From contig CAZSSP010000004.1 in assembly GCA_964609695.1 (NCBI GenBank), positions 132,051-196,050 on the forward strand: 64,000 nt of DNA, read 5' to 3'. Made by a program: the position numbers and the translations under genes. The notes under the pieces were generated by a model. It was not told the DNA's origin. It did not search any database and was given only the letters and a program-made list of their open reading frames with translations. Of the stretch, positions 9,409-16,232 are shown in pieces (the stretch's first letter is position 1; every line of letters begins with the position of its first letter). This stretch comes from JAGNHS01 sp964609695. GTDB taxonomy: Bacteria; Bdellovibrionota; UBA2428.

Positions 9409-10560
9409 GTGGATAAGTTTTGGACTTTTGCATTAGTTGTTTATGCGATTGGTGTTGGTTGTAGCCAATCTCTAATGTCTGCTGGAGGAACTTTGATTTC
9501 TTTAGCTTCATTATGGGGTTTGCTTTTCAAGCTTCCAAAAGAATCCTACTCAAAAAAACTTTGTTTATTAGTTGCTGCTTGGGTTTTCTATTCATTTGTA
9601 AATCACTTAGTTCGTGGCTGGGGGCCCTACACTTCAGAAGCCTTAAAGAATATGCCGCTTTTTTTAGTTTTAATTTATCCTTTAGTGGGACTTAAGCCTA
9701 AAGAACATTCTTTAGCTTTGATTTTTTCATTTTACTCAGGGGCAGTTTTGACCAGTGTTTTATATTCCTCGTATCAGTTTTTTTATTTGAAATATTATGG
9801 GATGGGCTTTTTTCACAATCAAATATATTTTGCTTATAATTTACTTCCAGGATTTTTCTTTTTTTCAGAACTTAGTGTTAAGGAATGTCGAATAGACTTC
9901 TGGAAACCTCTTTATTCACGCATTTTGGTGGCCATTATATTTTTGGGAATTTTTACAACAAACAACAGAATGAGCTCATTAATAGTTTTTCTTTATATAT
10001 TATTTAGAGCTCTTCCATGGGTGTATAGAAGGTGGGGAGCTAAAACGCTCGCTTTAGTTTCACTACTTTTATTTGGGTTTTTTATAGCCATTTATTTTTT
10101 AAATCCTTTTGTTTACGATAAAATTTCTCAAACTATGATGGGATTAAAAGATGTCAGTGTTAAATCTCGACTCTTTGCATGGACAGAGAATTGGAAGCTG
10201 TTTTTAGAGCATCCCTTCTTTGGTGTAGGTTTTTCTAATAATGCTTTAGACTCTTCCAATTTTACAGATTTTCAAGGTCATTTAATTCCAGGTAGAGCCA
10301 TTTATGCGCATAGCATTTATTTTCAACACTTGGCAGATTCAGGATTCATCGGCGCTCTACTTTTGTTTGGATCATTAGTTATGCTCATGTTTTATAATTC
10401 TATAAGTCTTATAGTGGTGGGTGGAATTTTATTTGCTGGAATTACTGAAAATATATTTAATAATTCTAAACCCTTTCATGCATTTCTATTTTTTACACTT
10501 CTATCCCTATGTATGGAGTCTACTCGGTTAAGGCGCACTCGTTCCGCAGGTGGGCGCTAG
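9409..10560 (+). CDS. O-antigen ligase/polymerase family membrane protein (WaaL/Wzy-like)
   Basis: Integral membrane protein with about ten hydrophobic segments. The pattern is that of the Wzy_C/WaaL superfamily: a long loop between late membrane segments with RLFAWTENWKLFLEHPFFGVGF, then HAHSIYFQHLADSGFIG (the His before the last helices is typical). Such proteins join or polymerise O-antigen or other surface glycan on an undecaprenyl carrier at the periplasmic face. Start GTG at 9409. The 3' end overlaps the convergent PBP gene by 33 bases. Ligase versus polymerase cannot be settled from sequence, and no other glycan genes lie alongside. Confidence 0.8.
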   Translation: MDKFWTFALVVYAIGVGCSQSLMSAGGTLISLASLWGLLFKLPKESYSKKLCLLVAAWVFYSFVNHLVRGWGPYTSEALKNMPLFLVLIYPLVGLKPKEHSLALIFSFYSGAVLTSVLYSSYQFFYLKYYGMGFFHNQIYFAYNLLPGFFFFSELSVKECRIDFWKPLYSRILVAIIFLGIFTTNNRMSSLIVFLYILFRALPWVYRRWGAKTLALVSLLLFGFFIAIYFLNPFVYDKISQTMMGLKDVSVKSRLFAWTENWKLFLEHPFFGVGFSNNALDSSNFTDFQGHLIPGRAIYAHSIYFQHLADSGFIGALLLFGSLVMLMFYNSISLIVVGGILFAGITENIFNNSKPFHAFLFFTLLSLCMESTRLRRTRSAGGR

Positions 10561-12606
10561 CCGATCTTTTAGAAATAATTCGTAATATATTTTTCGGTCT
10601 TTAAATGTAGTTTCAAAGGGCAAGCCATTGTTGGAAATAATATTAGGAAATTCATTTTTAAATTCATCTTCAGCTAGGCCGCCCATATGGCAAAAGCCAC
10701 TTCGATCATAGGGGTACCAATCGACGCCTTCGGGTTTTGGCCAATTCCAAGCGGCGCCATTGTTTTTAGTGGATTCTTTAATCACGAGCGGAGATACAAT
10801 TTTTAGTGCACCAGTAGCACCGGTGAAATTTGTCACTTTGGCATCGTCTCGTCCGATCCAACCTAAAACAACAAGGTCTGGAGAAAGAGCTACGTACCAT
10901 GAATCTTTTTTGTCGCCACTAGTTCCTGTTTTCCCGGCCCAAGTCTGTTGGATTGGAAGTTGTGAACCTAAAGATTGCGAGGTGCCTCTTCTTAGGGCCC
11001 CTTCAAGTGCGCTCAATAAAATTCTTGCAGATTTTTGTCCGTATGGATTCTCTACACTTGTGGTAGCTTCAGTTTTTTCAAAATGTAGAGAACATTCAAG
11101 GTCGGGGGCATTTTGTGAGAGTCCGAGGGCTTGTCTAACTAATTTAGAATATGCCAGCAAAACATCCCAAGGTCTTTGTTCCACTGTTCCCAGAAGTGCG
11201 GAGGGTAAAGCTTGTTCAGGAGAAATTTTTAATCCCATGGCTCTGGGTATTTCAAAAAAATCATTAAGGCGTCCTGAGGGTTGACGTTCAAAGAATATTC
11301 TAAGTATGGGGATGTTAAGAGATTGCTCTAAGGCTTCTCGGAGAGTCACGTCTCCTCTATATTTTTTATCATAATTTTCTGGCGACCATTGGCCGCGACC
11401 ATCATCGAAGGACCATTCGAGAGGACGGTCTTCAAGTTTAGAGCCTAGGTTAAGTGACTCACCGTCTTTTTCTAGAAGGTTTAGTATTTCTAATGGCTTC
11501 ATGAGCGATCCAATTGAGCGTGTGCTTTGACGAATTCTGTCTAATTGCGTGACACGGTAATCGGTTCCTCCCGCATAAACTTTTATCGCACACGATTTTG
11601 GATCGGCAGCCACAAGTAGGCCCTGTTCCGCAGTATTAGAGTTAGAGAAGTTTTTTAAATTTTCTTCAGCGCTTTGTTGTAGGTCTAGATTTAGAGCGAG
11701 CTTGATATCGAAACCACCTTTTAAAATTTCCTTTTCATCTCGATCTTCTAATAATTTTTCTCGAAGGGCATCGACGAGGTAATAGGCGCGTGTGGGCCCT
11801 AAAAACTTATTGGGAGGAGGCAGCGGTTTTCTATTCGCTTCTTCATATTCATCATCGAGAATGATTTTGTGTTCTAATAAATGTTTTAAAACTCTTGATC
11901 TTCTTTTTATAGCTCGATCAGGATGCTTCCAAGGCGAGTAATATCCGGGACTGGCAATGACGGCAGCTAGGAGCGCGATTTCGTGGAGTTCCAATTCAGC
12001 TAGAGGCTTGTTGAAATAATATTCGGCGGCTCGACCAACGCCGTGGACCTCAAGGGGGCCTAATTGGCCTAAGTAAATTTCATTAATATAAGCTTCAAGA
12101 ATTTCATCTTTGCTGAATCTCTTTTCTACTAGGCCCGCTAAAACAATTTCTGTAAATTTTCTTTTAAATGTACGTTCCGGAGAAAGAAAAATATTTTTTA
12201 CAAGTTGCTGAGTAATGGTGCTTCCGCCGCCTTGAGAAAATCTTAAAGTTCTTAATACCGCGAAGCCAGCTCTGAGAATTCCCCAAATATCAAAACCATC
12301 GTGAGAAAGAAAACGAGGATCTTCTAAAACGACAATGGATTGAATGAGCATAGGAGGGACGTCTGGAAGTGAAACGGGTTTGCGCTCTTCAAGGCGTCCA
12401 GAGGTTAATGAAGCAATCCATTGTTTTTCTCCGGCAGAGTTTTCTGCGAGAATTCGAATAGAGCCAATTTCTTGACGTTCTTTTATTCGTGGTTCAATAA
12501 GAGGAGCCCATTCTCTATCGATTTGAAAAATCCAGAAGCTAGAAAAAATTAAAATGCTTAAGAGTGTTCCTAAAACAAATGCTGAAAAAAATAGGACTGT
12601 TTTCAC
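10528..12606 (-). CDS. Bifunctional penicillin-binding protein (class A PBP, PBP1b/1c-like)
   Basis: Makes peptidoglycan: the N-terminal GT51 domain polymerises lipid II and the C-terminal transpeptidase cross-links it. One N-terminal membrane anchor (residues 3-28). GT51 blocks are EDPRFLSHDG (Glu95), QGGGSTITQQLVKN and KRKFTEIVLA. Transpeptidase motifs are SLMK (Ser367, Lys370), SLN near residue 425 and KTG at 559-561. 692 aa is on the short side for class A PBPs, with a compact region between the domains. Which class-A subgroup it belongs to is not certain. It overlaps convergently with the O-antigen-ligase-like gene by 33 bases. Confidence 0.93.
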   Translation of the reverse strand: MKTVLFFSAFVLGTLLSILIFSSFWIFQIDREWAPLIEPRIKERQEIGSIRILAENSAGEKQWIASLTSGRLEERKPVSLPDVPPMLIQSIVVLEDPRFLSHDGFDIWGILRAGFAVLRTLRFSQGGGSTITQQLVKNIFLSPERTFKRKFTEIVLAGLVEKRFSKDEILEAYINEIYLGQLGPLEVHGVGRAAEYYFNKPLAELELHEIALLAAVIASPGYYSPWKHPDRAIKRRSRVLKHLLEHKIILDDEYEEANRKPLPPPNKFLGPTRAYYLVDALREKLLEDRDEKEILKGGFDIKLALNLDLQQSAEENLKNFSNSNTAEQGLLVAADPKSCAIKVYAGGTDYRVTQLDRIRQSTRSIGSLMKPLEILNLLEKDGESLNLGSKLEDRPLEWSFDDGRGQWSPENYDKKYRGDVTLREALEQSLNIPILRIFFERQPSGRLNDFFEIPRAMGLKISPEQALPSALLGTVEQRPWDVLLAYSKLVRQALGLSQNAPDLECSLHFEKTEATTSVENPYGQKSARILLSALEGALRRGTSQSLGSQLPIQQTWAGKTGTSGDKKDSWYVALSPDLVVLGWIGRDDAKVTNFTGATGALKIVSPLVIKESTKNNGAAWNWPKPEGVDWYPYDRSGFCHMGGLAEDEFKNEFPNIISNNGLPFETTFKDRKIYYELFLKDRLAPTCGTSAP

Positions 12607-12672
12607 AGCGTCAATAATAACTCAGATTAACGCGTTGTGGGTATGGCCATACACATAGGGCAACATATATTA

Positions 12673-12701
12673 TTGACATAGGTGATCCCCACCCGTAAGT
12701 T
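12673..12701 (+). promoter_or_regulatory. Candidate sigma70-type promoter of the 12710 barrel gene
   Basis: TTGACA at 12673-12678, 17-base spacer, then TAAGTT at 12696-12701, which keeps the T1, A2 and T6 positions of the -10 box. Transcription would begin around 12708, one or two bases before the ATG at 12710, so the message would be essentially leaderless. No ribosome-binding site precedes that ATG, which fits. Confidence 0.5.
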
Positions 12702-12709
12702 TGAGTTCA

Positions 12710-14050
12710 ATGTTAAAAAAAGGCCTCGAGTTTCGGAGACAAATATCATTCTCCCCCGATATCCTTCGAAGCTCGAGACTTCTTTGCTGTTTTCTCTTTG
12801 CGCTATTTATTAAATCAGCAGATTCAGCTTCGTTAAATTTAAGCGGCAACTATAGATTTGGTACTAGCATGTACTCCAATCTTGATCTCGATCCCGGAAA
12901 ACCCGTTGATACTGGAAACACGAGCTCATATTTAGAACACCGATTTTTTCTTCGTCCAGACGTTGTCGTTGATGAACATTTTACAATTAAGTCTAATTTG
13001 AGCTTTCTACAGCTCAGTGATTACCCGTCTTCTTCTACAACAACACCGCCTCGATTTGGAACTCCTTTGGATTCTTCGGCATCTCAAAGGTCGGGTTCTC
13101 AGTTATTAGAAGTTAGAAACCTCTATTTAAATTGGAATCATGATTTTGGAGTTTTTAAGTTTGGAAGAATGCCCAAACATTGGGGTTTGGGGTTAATTTA
13201 TGACTCTGGTTCTGATCCCTCTGCGGATTATGGCTCAACCGTCGATGCTATTAATTTTCAGTCATTAGTGGGTAGCCTCATATTAAGTGCAGCTTATGAG
13301 AAGAATGAGGAATCACATCTCAATACTGACCATGATGATGTTGAAACTTATTCCGGCTCTGTTGAATATTTAAACCAAGACGACAGATTTGATACAGGTA
13401 TTCTTTATGAGAGGACCATTCGTGCTGCAGCAAGCGTGGCTCATCAAGTTAATAAACATAATAGTTCTCATAATCTTTCTTTTTATCTAAAAAAAGAATG
13501 GGAACACTTTAGTTTCGGCAGTGAATTAGCAACAATTTCCTATAACAAAGAACCTGATGTTGTGGGTGTTTTACAAAAGGCGAAATACAAACCCTCTTCT
13601 TTCTTTATTAGCGAAGAATTTGCATATTCTACAAAGAATGGCGCTAATTCATTTTTATTCAACAATAATTATCAACCACTGCTTCTCATGTATCGACAAA
13701 ATTTGGGAGCCTTACTTAACCCACGTCAAGCACGTAAGGGCGGTCCCGTTGGTGCCGCAATTGCTAAAGGCGATGGTGCTGGTTCTTATTTAGGTGCATT
13801 GGGATTTGGTTACGGTTTCAGCCAAGACAAACACATTCTTGATACAAAAATTGCATATGCCATGTTGGAAGAGAAGGCCACTAATCCAACAAAGAGTTTA
13901 GGGGTGGAGTGGGATGTGAATTTTCTTCAAAGTTGGTATGACAATTTTAAAACATCATATCAATTTGGAATTCTTTTCCCAGGAAATGCCTTTGGAACAG
14001 ACACTCGTCCTGGCTGGGGTGTCCAGCTAAGAGGATATTTGGTTTTCTAA
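12710..14050 (+). CDS. Outer-membrane beta-barrel protein, porin-like
   Basis: Predicted exported protein: a long basic N-terminus, a hydrophobic run (LLCCFLFALFIKSADSA) and then alternating-polarity strands to a C-terminus ending in Phe (RGYLVF), the usual signature of an outer-membrane barrel. The fragment FKFGRMPKHWGLGLIYDSG resembles the inner part of porin-like or carbohydrate-selective barrels, but I do not recognise a named family. ATG at 12710 chosen; TTG at 12701 is also in frame. A strong intrinsic terminator follows at 14135. It diverges from the PBP gene. Confidence 0.72.
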   Translation: MLKKGLEFRRQISFSPDILRSSRLLCCFLFALFIKSADSASLNLSGNYRFGTSMYSNLDLDPGKPVDTGNTSSYLEHRFFLRPDVVVDEHFTIKSNLSFLQLSDYPSSSTTTPPRFGTPLDSSASQRSGSQLLEVRNLYLNWNHDFGVFKFGRMPKHWGLGLIYDSGSDPSADYGSTVDAINFQSLVGSLILSAAYEKNEESHLNTDHDDVETYSGSVEYLNQDDRFDTGILYERTIRAAASVAHQVNKHNSSHNLSFYLKKEWEHFSFGSELATISYNKEPDVVGVLQKAKYKPSSFFISEEFAYSTKNGANSFLFNNNYQPLLLMYRQNLGALLNPRQARKGGPVGAAIAKGDGAGSYLGALGFGYGFSQDKHILDTKIAYAMLEEKATNPTKSLGVEWDVNFLQSWYDNFKTSYQFGILFPGNAFGTDTRPGWGVQLRGYLVF

Positions 14051-14134
14051 GTTTTCACGTCGTCAATGTTTTGGCATCGGCTTGAGCATCAAAGTTTGCA
14101 CAACGGATTTTTTTCGATGGCGTGAATTATGGGG

Positions 14135-14169
14135 AGGGCGGTGTCAAAAACCCGCCCTTCTGTTTTTTT
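14135..14169 (+). terminator. Rho-independent terminator of the 12710 barrel gene
   Basis: AGGGCGG (14135-14141) pairs with CCGCCCT (14152-14158) around a 10-base loop and is followed by TCTG and seven T residues. It lies 85 bases after the barrel gene's stop codon. Confidence 0.85.
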
Positions 14170-14196
14170 GCAAGTCTTCAAAGCTCGCCTTATCCT
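14168..14196 (+). promoter_or_regulatory. Candidate promoter of the 14248 gene
   Basis: TTGCAA (14168-14173), 17-base spacer, TATCCT (14191-14196). The -35 starts inside the T-run of the preceding terminator. Predicted transcription start is about 14203, which is right at the base of the hairpin at 14204-14221. Confidence 0.5.
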
Positions 14197-14203
14197 AACA
14201 CAT

Positions 14204-14221
14204 GAAACCCGTCTGGGTTTC
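14204..14221 (+). promoter_or_regulatory. 5'-end hairpin in the leader of the 14248 gene
   Basis: GAAACCC (14204-14210), loop GTCT, GGGTTTC (14215-14221): a perfect 7-bp stem with no T-run after it, so it is not a terminator. It would form the very 5' end of the mRNA made from the promoter at 14168-14196. A 5'-terminal stem-loop followed by a strong ribosome site resembles the mRNA-stabilising leader of enterobacterial ompA; the function here is inference. Confidence 0.5.
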
Positions 14222-14247
14222 TATCGTACCTAGGGAGGGAGCCCAAA

Positions 14248-14877
14248 ATGAAATTAAACAACATAGTATTATTAAGTGCACTCGTGCTAGTTGGCGCGAC
14301 TCAAGCTACGCAATTTGAAATAAGCGCAGCAAAGCAAAATGTTTTTACACAACGTTTGCTTCGAGGAATGGATAAGGCGCTAAGACTTAGCGTTCAAGAA
14401 GCCTTGTCTAATAGAATTCGATGGCAAGTGGGTGAGTACCATAACATCAATATTGAAATGGCGTTTGGAAATGGAACTGGAGTTAAATCAGTAACTCAAG
14501 ACGTTCCAGAGCAAAATGCACTTTGGTATGTAAATAACATTGAGCTTATGGGACAAAAGCAAAAAACCGAAGCACTCATGAGTCGTGAAGATGGCCATGT
14601 GATTAAGCTCATTGTAAATGGTGAAGAGCAAGATCCTAATCAAGATGAAGGCGAACTTGAAATTATTGAGCAGTATCAAACTAAGGTCACAGTTCCTGCC
14701 GGTTCGTTTGATTGCTTCTATATTAAGGCTAAACAAACATCGAAAGGACAAGAGCCTCAAGAGTTTGAGGTTTGGATTAATCCAACTGACGTTAATTTAG
14801 ACGGAATGCTAAAAGTTGTTGTTCAGTCTCAATTTGGGCCTGTTACAATGACTCTAACTAAGTTTGGAAAAAAGTAA
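14248..14877 (+). CDS. Small exported protein of unknown function
   Basis: 209 aa with a clean signal peptide (MKLNNIVLLSALVLVGATQA, cleavage before TQFEIS). The mature protein is soluble-looking and beta-rich. A segment VTVPAGSFDCFYIKAK followed by EVWINP is reminiscent of periplasmic DUF3108-like proteins, but the match is too weak to name. One Cys in the mature part. The ribosome site AGGGAGGG ends about 10 bases before the ATG, one of the strongest in the window, and with the 5' hairpin suggests high expression. A terminator-like hairpin follows 10 bases after the stop. Confidence 0.8.
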   Translation: MKLNNIVLLSALVLVGATQATQFEISAAKQNVFTQRLLRGMDKALRLSVQEALSNRIRWQVGEYHNINIEMAFGNGTGVKSVTQDVPEQNALWYVNNIELMGQKQKTEALMSREDGHVIKLIVNGEEQDPNQDEGELEIIEQYQTKVTVPAGSFDCFYIKAKQTSKGQEPQEFEVWINPTDVNLDGMLKVVVQSQFGPVTMTLTKFGKK

Positions 14878-14887
14878 TATCTAGAAT

Positions 14888-14933
14888 AAAGTAGTGCCGG
14901 CATGAAAGATTTCTTGCTGGCACTACTTTTTTT
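14888..14933 (+). terminator. Terminator-like hairpin that contains the start codon of the next gene
   Basis: Arms 14888-14901 and 14916-14929 pair over 14 bp (13 Watson-Crick pairs and one G-U), with a 14-base loop 14902-14915 and a T-run at 14927-14933. It has all the parts of an intrinsic terminator for the 14248 gene, but the loop begins exactly with the ATG of the 14902 gene and the 3' arm encodes its signal peptide. It could act as a terminator, an attenuator, or a structure that governs initiation of the downstream gene. Confidence 0.75.
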
Positions 14934-15483
14934 ATTTGCACCCAGTGCATTTTCTTTAGCAGAACAATTATCAACCCCAGAAGCTATTCACTCATCTTTT
15001 AAATTTCTTGAATCAGAAGAAGATACTGTCAATCTTGAGAAACTTTCAGCGCTAGTTTTAGATAAGTACTATACAGAAACAAAACTTTTAGACAGGGTCT
15101 TTGCTTTTTACGTTTCTCAAAAAGATCGTAAGAAAGTATTTGATATCGTTTATATGGTTTCGGTAAAAAACTCCTGCTCTCGAAGTTCTCAGACAAAGAA
15201 CACTTCGGCTGCTTGTCAGCATTTAAGGTCTTTATGGTTGGATGGATTATGGCAACTTCCATTCTACGATACAACATCTGTCATAATCGACGAAGCTAAA
15301 GAGAATATTCGTGGAGCTTTATGTGACAAAGCTATTAGCACTTTAGAAGAGCTTGAAAAGCGAGAGGGTCCTTTGTTGCAATTATTAGAAACTTTAGAAG
15401 AGGCTTATCGATGCTTAAAGAGTCCCGATAAGGTACACTACACGCAGAATCGTATTGAAAGTTTGAGGGTTTTTGATCTGTGA
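14902..15483 (+). CDS. Small exported protein of unknown function
   Basis: 193 aa. Signal peptide MKDFLLALLFLFAPSAFSLA, then an alpha-helical mature part with four Cys residues (two in the central SCSRSS...AACQHL stretch, and LCDK and YRCLK later), suggesting disulfides. No family recognised. No ribosome-binding site precedes the ATG: the upstream bases are locked in the stem of the 14888-14933 hairpin, so expression may depend on read-through from the 14248 gene or on structure opening. The stop codon overlaps the start of the next gene by 4 bases (GTGA), implying coupling to the phosphatidyltransferase. Confidence 0.75.
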   Translation: MKDFLLALLFLFAPSAFSLAEQLSTPEAIHSSFKFLESEEDTVNLEKLSALVLDKYYTETKLLDRVFAFYVSQKDRKKVFDIVYMVSVKNSCSRSSQTKNTSAACQHLRSLWLDGLWQLPFYDTTSVIIDEAKENIRGALCDKAISTLEELEKREGPLLQLLETLEEAYRCLKSPDKVHYTQNRIESLRVFDL

Positions 15484-16232
15484 ACGTTGATTTACTTATT
15501 ATTTTTTTAATGAATGCATTCATTATTGTTATGGCAATCATTTTTGGTGTTTTTGTATATCCAAAACAAGAACTATCTGAGGAAACAAAGAGACGGTCTA
15601 GAAGCTTTGTTAGCAATGCCTTTTTTAGAGAATTTTGGTATTTTCTAATGGGGCCACTTAAAAGACAATTTATAAAATATGATGTTTCGCCAGATACATT
15701 AACGTGGTTTGGTTTTATTTTTTCTGCCTTTTCAGGAATATCCTTTGGATTGGGACATTTTGGTTTAGGTGGCTGGTTTGTTATCTTGGCCGCAACTTGT
15801 GATATTTATGATGGTCAATTAGCTAGAGCCAAGGGAATTAATAATAAATCAGGAGCTTTCTTAGATTCAGTATTAGATAGATTGGGCGAATCGTTTATGT
15901 TTTGTGGTTTGGCTTGGTATTTTAGAGAAGATGTTCTTTGGTTTTTAGTTTTATTTATAACTTTTACGGGGTCACAACTCATTAGCTACACTCGCGCTCG
16001 AGCTGAAGGATTAGGTTTTGGTGGTGCCAGAGGATTTTTTCAAAGAGCGGAGAGAATGATTGTTCTTTCCATAGGAACATGTTTATCTCCTGTGTTTGAA
16101 TATTATTATGCTTCAGGCATGCAAACTATTTATGTAACTCTAGCTTGCATGTGTTTGGGTTCCGTACAGACCTCAATTACGAGGTCTGTAAGTATTTATC
16201 TAGAAATAAAATCCACTGAAAAGAATTTATAA
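15480..16232 (+). CDS. CDP-alcohol phosphatidyltransferase family protein
   Basis: Membrane enzyme of phospholipid synthesis that swaps CMP on a CDP-linked lipid for an alcohol. The full family motif is present: Asp108, Asp111-Gly112, Ala115-Arg116, Gly125, Asp129 and Asp133. About six hydrophobic segments; 250 aa with a longer N-terminal region (residues 1-70) than PgsA. The alcohol (glycerol phosphate, inositol phosphate or other) cannot be read from sequence. The GTG start at 15480 overlaps the preceding stop by 4 bases. It converges on the prolyl oligopeptidase gene with a 6-base overlap, and a perfect hairpin sits in its last codons. Confidence 0.85.
   Translation: MNVDLLIIFLMNAFIIVMAIIFGVFVYPKQELSEETKRRSRSFVSNAFFREFWYFLMGPLKRQFIKYDVSPDTLTWFGFIFSAFSGISFGLGHFGLGGWFVILAATCDIYDGQLARAKGINNKSGAFLDSVLDRLGESFMFCGLAWYFREDVLWFLVLFITFTGSQLISYTRARAEGLGFGGARGFFQRAERMIVLSIGTCLSPVFEYYYASGMQTIYVTLACMCLGSVQTSITRSVSIYLEIKSTEKNL
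16165..16190. other. Perfect 10-bp inverted repeat near the 3' end of the phosphatidyltransferase gene
   Basis: Arms 16165-16174 and 16181-16190 around AATTAC, 40 bases before the stop codon and in coding sequence. No T-run on either strand. It may act as a 3' mRNA barrier where two genes converge. Confidence 0.45.

Noticed and set aside
10760..11284. 174-residue open frame opposite the PBP gene
   Set aside because: Lies wholly within the transpeptidase region on the other strand, has no ribosome site and no recognisable protein pattern.
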